This document shows positions 54,459-62,302 of a stretch of DNA of 64,000 nt, in pieces. This DNA comes from Chitinophaga pinensis (lineage in GTDB: Bacteria; Bacteroidota; Bacteroidia; Flavobacteriales_D; Crocinitomicaceae), in contig CALPMT020000006.1 in the NCBI GenBank assembly GCA_943324745.2, forward strand, positions 1 to 64,000. The letters run 5' to 3'. Position 1 is the first letter of the stretch, and every line of letters starts with the position of its first letter. The translations under genes and the position numbers were made by a program. The notes beneath the pieces are model-generated. The model was not told where the DNA came from. It ran no database searches and saw only the letters and a program-made list of their open reading frames with translations.

Positions 54459-55982
54459 ATGAAAAAAAAGCTACTTTTCATCACCTCGTTATTCGTTGGT
54501 GGACTTCTAAATGTAAATGCTCAGTGTACAGTGTCCTTAAATAGGGATAAAACTAAATTTTGCTCCAACGACAAAGTATCGTTGAAAGCAACTTCTTCAA
54601 GTAGTAAAACAATCGCTGACAACTCAACAACTGTTTCAGTTTTTGATTTAAGTAAAGACAAAAACCCTCTTATTTCAACTATAGCAACTAATATTAAAGA
54701 CCCTTTTAAATTTGCATTTGTGAAGGATACTCCAATTCCTATTGATTCAGTGCCTGGGGAAATCAAACTTCAATTACCAAATGGATTACAATTAACAAAC
54801 ACTGTAATTTCTTCTGGAAAAATTGACATAACTATTAAAACAACCTTAAAACAAGATTTAACTATTATATTCAAACTTCCTTATTTCATAAAAGATAAAA
54901 AACCATTGATAGATACTATCAAAATCGGAAATTCAACTAGTACTATTACTAAAACCTTCGACCTTGCAAATACGACCATCGATTTCTCAGCTGGAAAGCC
55001 TGCAAATTTCAATACAGTGAAGTACGTTATAACACCAACTATTACAATTACTACTCAAGATTTCACTGGTCTAGAAACTTGTGATTTAACTTTAAATTTA
55101 AACGGACTTAACTACACTGAGAACACAACATTTGCATGGTATAAAGATGAGCAATTAATCGCTAACCAAACAAATGCTATATTGGATGTTAACGAAACCG
55201 GAAAATATAAAGTGAAAACAACTTCTTCTACCACAAATTGTATCGCTCAAGATACTATATCTATCAAAGTGGTTCAACTACCTGTAAAAGACGTTACAAA
55301 AACAGGAAATTTAACTTTTTGTGAAGGAAATTCAGCAACATTATCTGCTGTTGCAAAAGGCACAGGATACAAATACACATGGAGTGACAAAAGCACTGAT
55401 AATTCGCTCATCGTCAAAAAAACTGGTTCGTACACTGTGACTGTAACAAATGATATCTGTAGCATCACAAGTGATCCTATCGCTGTAACAGTTAACCCTA
55501 ACCCAATCGTAAAACTAAACCAAAAAATAGACACAACGATTGTTGTTGGAAGTCAATTGGTATTGCGTGCGTCAGGTGCGAAAGAATATCTTTGGAGTAC
55601 AAACTCAAAATTAGATTCAATCGTTGTAAAAGATTCTAACAACTACATTGTAACTGGTAAAAACGAATTTGGTTGTACAAGTACTGCATCTGTAAAAATT
55701 AAATTAAGCGAGAAAAAAGCTGGTTTAGCAGAAAACACAATCAACTTTAGTATTTCTCCAAATCCAGCGACTTCGTTTTTGAAAATTGATTTGGCTGAAA
55801 CAAATGCAACTTCAATCAATGCATCTATCTACGATTTAAGTGGTAAACTAGTTGTTAAAACTGAAGTTTCAACAGCTAAGTCGGTATTAAATATTGAGTC
55901 ATTAGACAAAGGAATGTATGTACTTGTATTGGAAGATCAAGCAAACACAACATTAAACTCAGCGCGTTTCGTAGTTGAATAA
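54459..55982 (+). CDS. Secreted protein with Ig/PKD-like domains and T9SS type A sorting domain
   Basis: A 507-residue protein with a signal peptide (MKKKLLFITSLFVGGLLNVNAQ). The middle holds several immunoglobulin/PKD-like repeats with the pattern TFCEGNSATLSAVAKGTGYKYTWSDKSTDNSLIV...GSYTVTVTN. The last 75 residues (NFSISPNPATSFLKIDL, IYDLSGKLV, LDKGMYVLVLED, ARFVVE) form a type A T9SS sorting domain, cleaved on export to the cell surface. No enzymatic domain is visible; an adhesin-like or structural role is possible. Confidence 0.88.
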   Translation: MKKKLLFITSLFVGGLLNVNAQCTVSLNRDKTKFCSNDKVSLKATSSSSKTIADNSTTVSVFDLSKDKNPLISTIATNIKDPFKFAFVKDTPIPIDSVPGEIKLQLPNGLQLTNTVISSGKIDITIKTTLKQDLTIIFKLPYFIKDKKPLIDTIKIGNSTSTITKTFDLANTTIDFSAGKPANFNTVKYVITPTITITTQDFTGLETCDLTLNLNGLNYTENTTFAWYKDEQLIANQTNAILDVNETGKYKVKTTSSTTNCIAQDTISIKVVQLPVKDVTKTGNLTFCEGNSATLSAVAKGTGYKYTWSDKSTDNSLIVKKTGSYTVTVTNDICSITSDPIAVTVNPNPIVKLNQKIDTTIVVGSQLVLRASGAKEYLWSTNSKLDSIVVKDSNNYIVTGKNEFGCTSTASVKIKLSEKKAGLAENTINFSISPNPATSFLKIDLAETNATSINASIYDLSGKLVVKTEVSTAKSVLNIESLDKGMYVLVLEDQANTTLNSARFVVE

Positions 55983-56002
55983 TTAAACAAACATTTAACT
56001 AT

Positions 56003-56040
56003 AAAAAAGGAGCGAAAACAAATGTTTTCGCTCCTTTTTT
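56003..56040. terminator. Strong bidirectional terminator
   Basis: An 18-bp perfect stem, AAAAAAGGAGCGAAAACA (56003-56020) and its complement (56023-56040), between the T9SS gene and the opposing sensor kinase gene. The following 170 bp to 56210 shows nothing. Confidence 0.88.
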
Positions 56041-56210
56041 ATGTGGAATAAACTAAAAGATTTACCCTAGTATTCCGATTCGAAATCTCCTACATTGCAA
56101 GGAAGAAGTTAACGTACACATCTAGCTAGCTCTTCCTGAAAAGAAGATATGACTGTCAATGTAATTAGTTAATTAATGGGTTGATTGTTTATTCGGAACT
56201 ACGATTTAAA

Positions 56211-57989
56211 TCATTTTGGAACAGTCAATTGAATAACTGTTCCCTCTCCTATTGTGCTATTTATTTCTACCATTCCTTGAATTGTTTGAATTCGATTTTC
56301 AATGGATGTAAGTCCAAAACCAAAGGGAGTTTGAATCTTGTCAAACCCTTTCCCATTATCTGAAAATTGAAATACGTACTTATTTTTATAACAATAATAT
56401 TCCACCAAAATCTCAGAAGGAGCGGCATGCTTCAACGCGTTATTAATCAATTCTAAAGAAATCAAATAAATGTCATAATGCCAATCAGTTTCTATAATTT
56501 CAGGAAAGTCAAATGATTGGAAAATTAGTTCACAGTTATTAAGATTTTCATTTAAAATAGCAATTTGATTCTCGATACAGGCACTCAATGCGCCATCATC
56601 TAAAGATTTTGGTAAAATTTGATGTGAAACATTCCTAATTTCAGTAGATAATTCATTGATTTTTTCTTTAACCAACTTCGTGTCATGATTATTTAATAAA
56701 TTTTTAATATAAGCCAATTGACTGCCAAATTTATCATGTATTATATTCGCTATTTGTCTTCTTTCTTTTACTTGGGTCATCGATATCAAATCAATTGATT
56801 GTTGTTTAAGTGAGATTACTTTTGCATTCAATTCATTGATCGAGCGCATCGTATTCACATAATTATAAGCTAAAATAAACCCAAATAAAATGGCTTCATA
56901 CAACGCAATTATCATCAACCATTCATAATTTACCTCGTGTAAGATAACATGAAAGGCACGCAATATATAAATGATAAACCAACATATATGAGGTATTAAT
57001 GATAACATAATGTATATGGAAATTTTGCTATTTGTATTAAACTTTTTGATTACAACATAAATAATAAGTACAGCCTGAACTAAAAACACGATATAACCTA
57101 GTTTCCAAAAAAATTGAACAATATCAAAAAACTCCATTTTAGGGATAAAAAACACAACTAAAACATGAGAAATATTAAAAATACTTAAACCATTCACCCA
57201 CAAATGCACTGAATTGGAATAAGATTTTATATCTATTAAATCCTTATAAAAATGAATAAGTAAGATAATCCAAAACACACCAGCGTAAACTCTTAGTTCG
57301 CTGACCCAAATAAATCCTGTTATAACATGAAATTTAGCAAATCCAGTAGTAATAGCGAGATAAACAATAGTTAAGCATGAATAAATCACATATAAGAAAT
57401 AAGTTCTGATTTTTGTAATGAAGAATAATATCAAATTGAGTAAGATTAACATGGAAATCAATCCAATGAAAATAGAGTTGAAAATAAGGTTATTTAAACT
57501 ATCTATTTCTAATTGTTTACGACTTCCAATGTCATAACTAAAATCAAAAAATGAAATAATTTTCTTCAATTTCACCCAAACAACTCGATTTGACTTAGGT
57601 TTCAGATTGATTGTAAAAACATGGGAAACAGAAAAATCTCCCTTGTTGATAGTTCTATCCCCCAAAATACATTTCTTATTCGATAGGTTATCGTCGTATA
57701 AAGTCAGGCTATCAATGTGGATGTTCGGAAAAGATAAAAGTATTTGTTTATTGATTGAACTTATATTTTTCAAATCAAATCTTAGGTATACAGAGGCATT
57801 TCTATTAAAACCAACTTTAATAATCTGATTTTGTTTAAAAGAAACTAATTTTCCTTTTACTTCTTTTGGAGATTGAAATTTAGAGAATGAGTCTATAAAA
57901 TAACTCGCAGAAATAGTATTTCTATTTTCATTCGAAAAAGCTAAAAAAGTAGCAATTAATAAAAAAAAAAGTAAAGATGAACGTTTCAC
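56211..57989 (-). CDS. 7TMR-DISM-type sensor histidine kinase
   Basis: A 592-residue membrane kinase. A signal peptide and an extracytoplasmic beta-sandwich (about 25-165, DISMED2-like) precede seven membrane segments (about 170-385). A coiled coil leads to a HisKA_3-type domain with the phospho-acceptor His in RRQIANIIHDKFGSQL and a HATPase domain with NALKHAAPSE, FSDNGKGF and FGFGLTSIENRI. The start is GTG at 57989, overlapping the stop of the response regulator gene by 4 nt (GTGA). The two are a two-component pair; signal unknown. Confidence 0.9.
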   Translation of the reverse strand: MKRSSLLFFLLIATFLAFSNENRNTISASYFIDSFSKFQSPKEVKGKLVSFKQNQIIKVGFNRNASVYLRFDLKNISSINKQILLSFPNIHIDSLTLYDDNLSNKKCILGDRTINKGDFSVSHVFTINLKPKSNRVVWVKLKKIISFFDFSYDIGSRKQLEIDSLNNLIFNSIFIGLISMLILLNLILFFITKIRTYFLYVIYSCLTIVYLAITTGFAKFHVITGFIWVSELRVYAGVFWIILLIHFYKDLIDIKSYSNSVHLWVNGLSIFNISHVLVVFFIPKMEFFDIVQFFWKLGYIVFLVQAVLIIYVVIKKFNTNSKISIYIMLSLIPHICWFIIYILRAFHVILHEVNYEWLMIIALYEAILFGFILAYNYVNTMRSINELNAKVISLKQQSIDLISMTQVKERRQIANIIHDKFGSQLAYIKNLLNNHDTKLVKEKINELSTEIRNVSHQILPKSLDDGALSACIENQIAILNENLNNCELIFQSFDFPEIIETDWHYDIYLISLELINNALKHAAPSEILVEYYCYKNKYVFQFSDNGKGFDKIQTPFGFGLTSIENRIQTIQGMVEINSTIGEGTVIQLTVPK

Positions 57990-58600
57990 TGATTCAGATA
58001 TAATTTAGCAAACTGAATTAAACTTACAGCATTAGAAACTTCTAATTTCTTGTAAATATTTGTCCTATGCGTGTCAACTGTATGTTTTGAAATAAATAGT
58101 ACATCTGCAATTTCTTTACTTGTCTTTCCTTCTAAAATCAGCTTTATAATTTCTTTTTCTTGTTTGGAAAGTTTAAATTTATGGGTAACGTTCTTATCTA
58201 CTTGATTAAAATAGGAATACTTTTCATTGATTTTTTCAATGTCAAAATGTTGATTTTTTGAAAACATAACATCAATTAATGTTTCCATCGAGCAATCTTT
58301 TGTAAGAAACGCATTTGCTCCTATTTTTTGTGCTTTATCAATCAAAAAAGGTTCGTAATATGCAGATAAAAAAATAATTCTTGTTTTTTCAAAAAATACT
58401 GATAATTCTCTTACTAATTCAAACCCATCTTTATTTCCTATGTTCAAATCACAGATAAAAACATCATACACATTAGACTTAACTAATTCTACACAAGAAT
58501 CATACGTAAAACAAGTATCTACATACATTTCCTTCGCCTTTAACGTTTCAGCAACACTACTACAAAAAATAGTATGATCATCACATATTAATACTTTCAT
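57986..58600 (-). CDS. NarL/LuxR-type response regulator
   Basis: A 204-residue response regulator. The receiver domain (1-120) has Asp10-like acidic residues in LICDDHT, the phospho-acceptor Asp51 in VFICDLNIGNKDG and Lys in LTKDCS. The C-terminal LuxR helix-turn-helix (about 140-200) reads LSKQEKEIIKLILEGKTSKEIADVLFISKHTVDTHRTNIYKKL. I chose the ATG at 58600. It is encoded upstream of and overlapping its kinase. Upstream are two direct repeats, CAACTAGCTAAATAGACAA and a near copy, which could be autoregulatory. Confidence 0.92.
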   Translation of the reverse strand: MKVLICDDHTIFCSSVAETLKAKEMYVDTCFTYDSCVELVKSNVYDVFICDLNIGNKDGFELVRELSVFFEKTRIIFLSAYYEPFLIDKAQKIGANAFLTKDCSMETLIDVMFSKNQHFDIEKINEKYSYFNQVDKNVTHKFKLSKQEKEIIKLILEGKTSKEIADVLFISKHTVDTHRTNIYKKLEVSNAVSLIQFAKLYLNQ

Positions 58601-58660
58601 CAACTAGCTAAATAGACAATACATTAACAACTAGATAAATATACAAATTAAAAATAAAAA

Positions 58661-58684
58661 AGCCTGAGAATGAATACTCAGGCT
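58661..58684 (-). terminator. Terminator of the YD-repeat lipoprotein gene
   Basis: AGCCTGAG (58661-58668) pairs with CTCAGGCT (58677-58684); on the minus strand it runs into TTTTTTATTTTT. It separates the lipoprotein gene from the two-component operon. Confidence 0.85.
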
Positions 58685-58722
58685 AATATTAAACAAAGAT
58701 TTTAAACTAAAACCGTAATAAA

Positions 58723-59490
58723 TTAGTTAATGTATTGGTATTTAGTTACCGATTTTGAACTATACGTTGAAGCACCATTACTTACGGTATTTCTAGTTGA
58801 TTTAATTACTCTATTTTTGGAATCAAACTCATACACATAAGAATACTCGTACGTGAAAGTATTACCATTTTGACCGATTTCAGTCTGTTTTTCTGTCTTA
58901 ACAAGATTCTTGGATTCTTTACCAGTAAAATTGATACCATAATTACTATTTCCAATTGTGTTAATTTTATCTAAGTAATATTCATAAGTAGTATTACCTT
59001 GTTTAACCAAATTACCATCAACAACTTCCACAATTTCATCTTTATTTTTATACTTTAAAAAACCACTAGGAGAATAATAAAAATTTATTGTGTCATTTTT
59101 ACCAGAGGTATAACTCTTTGTAATCTGTCCATTTGCATCTAACATATATAACTTCTTATTTGTGTAAGAAGTATCTATACTTTTGTGAGTTTCAGAGGAT
59201 GTAATCAAAGATGCTGAATTGTAAACAAACGTACTAGAAAATGTATAATTGTCAGATGATTTACTAGTTTCAGAAATCAGCCTTCTATTCGCATCATAAC
59301 TATATGTTGTTTCAGTAGAATCTGTAATTTCTCCAGAACCATCATAATCATAATTTGTTACCTTTAAAATTCGAGTAAACGATGTACTAGTCGATGAACT
59401 ACTTGATGAATCAGCAGGTTTAGTTTCCTCTTTTTTACATCCTACAAAAACCATTGCAAGAACCACTGCACTTAAAATTAATTTTTTCAT
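58723..59490 (-). CDS. Lipoprotein with YD-type repeats, paralogue of 50327-51034
   Basis: A 255-residue lipoprotein. The signal peptide MKKLILSAVVLAMVFVGC ends in a lipobox Cys and a Ser-rich linker follows. The mature part has TTYSYDANRRLISET, YMLDANGQITKSYTSG and YVYEFDSKNRVIKST, spaced like YD/DUF4595-type beta repeats. INTIGNSNYG and the C-terminal strand pattern are shared with the lipoprotein at 50327. It stands alone, with promoter and terminator, directly upstream of the two-component genes. Function unknown. Confidence 0.75.
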   Translation of the reverse strand: MKKLILSAVVLAMVFVGCKKEETKPADSSSSSSTSTSFTRILKVTNYDYDGSGEITDSTETTYSYDANRRLISETSKSSDNYTFSSTFVYNSASLITSSETHKSIDTSYTNKKLYMLDANGQITKSYTSGKNDTINFYYSPSGFLKYKNKDEIVEVVDGNLVKQGNTTYEYYLDKINTIGNSNYGINFTGKESKNLVKTEKQTEIGQNGNTFTYEYSYVYEFDSKNRVIKSTRNTVSNGASTYSSKSVTKYQYIN

Positions 59491-59505
59491 AGATTATTTT
59501 TTTAT

Positions 59506-59555
59506 CAAAATTATATTTTAAGATTTAAAAAAACAATAGCTATAAATGACTATTT
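59506..59555 (-). promoter_or_regulatory. Promoter with AATAGCTATAAATGACTATT element
   Basis: TAATTTTG (minus strand, 59506-59513) lies 15 nt before the ATG at 59490. The imperfect palindrome AATAGCTATAAATGACTATT lies at 59535-59554. It contains the 13-mer also found at 51094, and 18 of its 20 bases recur at 62224-62243. Confidence 0.5.
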
Positions 59556-59567
59556 TTTCTAATAAAG

Positions 59568-59595
59568 AACCCCGAACAGAGAACTGCTCGGGGTT
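59568..59595 (-). terminator. Terminator after the 559-residue lipoprotein gene
   Basis: AACCCCGAACAG pairs with CTGCTCGGGGTT (one mismatch) across a 4-nt loop, 26 nt after the stop codon. A degenerate relative lies at about 62257-62282. Confidence 0.8.
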
Positions 59596-59621
59596 ACATA
59601 TAGAATAATTCACGAAACTAA

Positions 59622-61301
59622 TTAGCATTTATCGGTGACATATTCACAATTTACAATTACTTTTTTATTTGATGGGTCATACATTAATTTTTTCATGACT
59701 AATCCTTTTACTTTTTGGTAATTGAGATTTTTAACATCAAATAATGCTTCACATGAAATTAAACTTCCATCTATACCATAAGTACTAACTTTGTATTTTC
59801 GACCGTTGACCAAGCGAATATTTATACCTCCTTTTATATTTTTATTGGATGTAAAACCAGTATAAATCCATTTACTTCTATAAGTTTCAAGATCTGTAAT
59901 ACAAATCCATGTAGATGTATTTGGTATTAAATGTGGATTTTTTGTACATATCACAGAGTAGGTTAAATCAACATCAATTTTTTCTAATCCATCATCTTTT
60001 AGCTTTACTTCCAAGTTACCTTGTGTAGCTGGATTAAATAAATCCGATTTTCCAACATATTCATAATTTTCATTGTCGAAAATCTCAATATATGCCAAGG
60101 GGATATTAGGAGTTCGTTCAAAACGTGCAACAAAACCATCGAAAAGTGTTGTACAGTGCAACGCTCCTAAGTATCCACCATCTGGACTTCTAAGTGTAAC
60201 TTCATAGTTACCACTGGGAGTTGACCAAGTAGCTTTTATTTTCACATCTAATGCTGCACCTGCATCGCCGTACGAACCAAAGCAACTCCACCCCCAATCA
60301 AGGTTCCAACCAGAAAGGTGCGTTATTTCAAACTTTGCCGCTAAACCTGTTACCGATTGTACAACAACTGCTTTCTTTTCCTCTTTCCATTGTCCTGTAG
60401 CCTCATCCAAACTCCAAACTGGAATAGAATCTCCTGCTTTCACTTTTTGACCGGTCATAAAATTATCTTGATTTGTATTTAATTTCATCTCAGCTTTCAC
60501 TGGTGTATCAAAAAACTTAACCTCTTTGCCTCCTACATTCATGTCTATATCCATCATACCAGCAGTAAAGAAATTTACACCTCCAGCGATTTCATTCCCA
60601 TTTTTATCTAACACATTTTGTGGAGATAATCCACCAGGAAACACTTGCACAGAAGCATCGGAAATATCATAATACCTAACATTAGCACGAACAGAATCAC
60701 CAGAAATCAGATTATTATCTTTATCTCTTAACTTTGTTCCTGAACTGAACGTTAACGTAGCTGTTTCTGTCGTACCATTTTCAGGCAAGGTTGAAAATGA
60801 CTCACTTGACGAAAATACTCCAGCGTTTAGTTTGTAACTTTTACTTTCTTCTGCAATACCTGTTGGTAAATTCCCTTTTTCAATTACTTTGACATTCACG
60901 GTCATTGCATCTTTGGAAACAAGTGTTATTTCTTTTCGTACATCCTCAAAACCATCAATCTTTGCAGTAACAACAAAATGAATTGGATTTGTTAACGAAG
61001 GAACAATTCCTTTTTCGAGATTTAACGCAAGCCAACCATCGTGCACTTGAAATTTTTGTGTACCTAACCCAGTAATCACTTTGTTTTTATCTGGTCCAGA
61101 TATAGAAAGTGAAAACTCAAGAGGTTGATTAACTGCTCCAGCTTTTGCATTTTCAAACACCAGCATTGTAGGTGCATTAAACACATCTGTATTTACGTTA
61201 ATGGAAATATCATCTGTTTTTAGTTTTTTACAAGATGTCTGAATTAAAACAAGTCCAGCAAGTATTAAAAAAGTAATTTTTAAACGTATATTTTTTTTCA
61301 T
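59622..61301 (-). CDS. Large lipoprotein of unknown function
   Basis: A 559-residue predicted lipoprotein: MKKNIRLKITFLILAGLVLI is followed by QTSCKK, a lipobox. The mature part is beta-rich, with several fibronectin- or regulatory-like domains (MLVFENAKAGAVNQPLEFSL, VKVIEKGNLPTGIAEES, IPVWSLDEATGQWKEEK). The segment SIPVWSLDEATGQW and the Trp/Cys-rich GWNLDWGWSCFGSYGDAG recall uncharacterised proteins next to carboxypeptidase-like domains. I cannot assign a function. It lies 32 nt behind the barrel-like gene and shares its transcript. Confidence 0.65.
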   Translation of the reverse strand: MKKNIRLKITFLILAGLVLIQTSCKKLKTDDISINVNTDVFNAPTMLVFENAKAGAVNQPLEFSLSISGPDKNKVITGLGTQKFQVHDGWLALNLEKGIVPSLTNPIHFVVTAKIDGFEDVRKEITLVSKDAMTVNVKVIEKGNLPTGIAEESKSYKLNAGVFSSSESFSTLPENGTTETATLTFSSGTKLRDKDNNLISGDSVRANVRYYDISDASVQVFPGGLSPQNVLDKNGNEIAGGVNFFTAGMMDIDMNVGGKEVKFFDTPVKAEMKLNTNQDNFMTGQKVKAGDSIPVWSLDEATGQWKEEKKAVVVQSVTGLAAKFEITHLSGWNLDWGWSCFGSYGDAGAALDVKIKATWSTPSGNYEVTLRSPDGGYLGALHCTTLFDGFVARFERTPNIPLAYIEIFDNENYEYVGKSDLFNPATQGNLEVKLKDDGLEKIDVDLTYSVICTKNPHLIPNTSTWICITDLETYRSKWIYTGFTSNKNIKGGINIRLVNGRKYKVSTYGIDGSLISCEALFDVKNLNYQKVKGLVMKKLMYDPSNKKVIVNCEYVTDKC

Positions 61302-61333
61302 AGTTTATGAATTTAAGTGTAATAAAAATTTAA

Positions 61334-62029
61334 TTAGAAAGTTTTACCTGACTGACTTTTTTTGAACTCAATCACATAGTTAACATTCATTTGAATCACT
61401 GGCAACCATCTGTATGTTTTTACTTTTTCGGTAAGTACTTCTCCCAACTGTTGGTTATTTGCCAATAACTTAGTTCCCTCACTAGTAATTCTGGTTGCTT
61501 TTAAATAATTAACTCCCATATCGAATGTTACATTCAATTTCTTTTTTGGTGTAGTTCTGCCTAATCCTATCCCAAAATATGGCGCAATACCCTTTGAATC
61601 AGAGGTTAAAGTAATATTTCCGATTTCATCAGAATTTAGTGATATAATACCTGTTGTTACACTTTGTGTGGGTGTTAAAATAACTTTTGAAGAAGCTTTA
61701 GTTAAATAAGACAAACCTGCTTGAATTTTAAACCACTCTTGTTTTAAAAATGGTTGAAATTCATACATACAATTCAACTTTTGTATACTTCCTTCAGCAG
61801 CTAAATTCAACGCTAGACCCAGGTTGTAATCTGTCGAATAAGCCAGCGGTAGGTATGAAAACCCAAGTCTTACTGTATGACGATTGATTGGATATTTAAG
61901 TTCTACTCCTACACCTGTGGAACCTAGGTTTAAACCAGTAATAAGTTTAAAACTTTTTGATTCCTCTTGTGAAAAAAAAGTCGAAGAAGCACAAAATATC
62001 ATTAAAAATAAAATTGAAAATACTTTCAT
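61334..62029 (-). CDS. Small outer-membrane beta-barrel-like protein
   Basis: A 231-residue exported protein (signal peptide ending STFFSQ-EE). The mature chain alternates hydrophobic and polar residues in about ten strands (LITGLNLGSTGVGVELKYPI, VRLGFSYLPLAYSTDYNLGL, IAPYFGIGLGRTTPKKKLNVTFDMGVNYL), typical of small barrels. It heads an operon with the 559-residue lipoprotein gene, so the two may form an outer-membrane pair. Confidence 0.7.
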   Translation of the reverse strand: MKVFSILFLMIFCASSTFFSQEESKSFKLITGLNLGSTGVGVELKYPINRHTVRLGFSYLPLAYSTDYNLGLALNLAAEGSIQKLNCMYEFQPFLKQEWFKIQAGLSYLTKASSKVILTPTQSVTTGIISLNSDEIGNITLTSDSKGIAPYFGIGLGRTTPKKKLNVTFDMGVNYLKATRITSEGTKLLANNQQLGEVLTEKVKTYRWLPVIQMNVNYVIEFKKSQSGKTF

Positions 62030-62220
62030 AAAAATAATTTAAAGATTAAAAACACGATTTACTTTAAAAGCAAATAACTATAACATAAATTGTTATAAAA
62101 TCCATTTTGTGATTAATTCCAATTACTATTGAAAAAAATCATGTTTCATTTCGCTAGACCATCATTGTTAGTTTTTTAAGTTTTAAAATTTTATCAAAAT
62201 TAACTATCAGAATCTTACCA

Positions 62221-62282
62221 AAAAATAGCTATAAATAGCTATTTTTCACTAAAAAAAACCAAACAGTGAACTGCTCGGAGTT
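62221..62282. repeat. Palindrome AAAAATAGCTATAAATAGCTATTTTT and degenerate terminator
   Basis: An 11-bp perfect inverted repeat (62221-62231/62236-62246) is followed by GAACTGCTCGGAGTT. The whole block resembles 59535-59595 (palindrome followed by a GAACTGCTCGGGGTT terminator), so it is a duplicated spacer module. It lies just beyond the stop codon of the T9SS gene at 62303. The rest of the spacer (62030-62220) is AT-rich without features. Confidence 0.65.
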
Positions 62283-62302
62283 TATTAAAATCAAAAAGGA
62301 TA

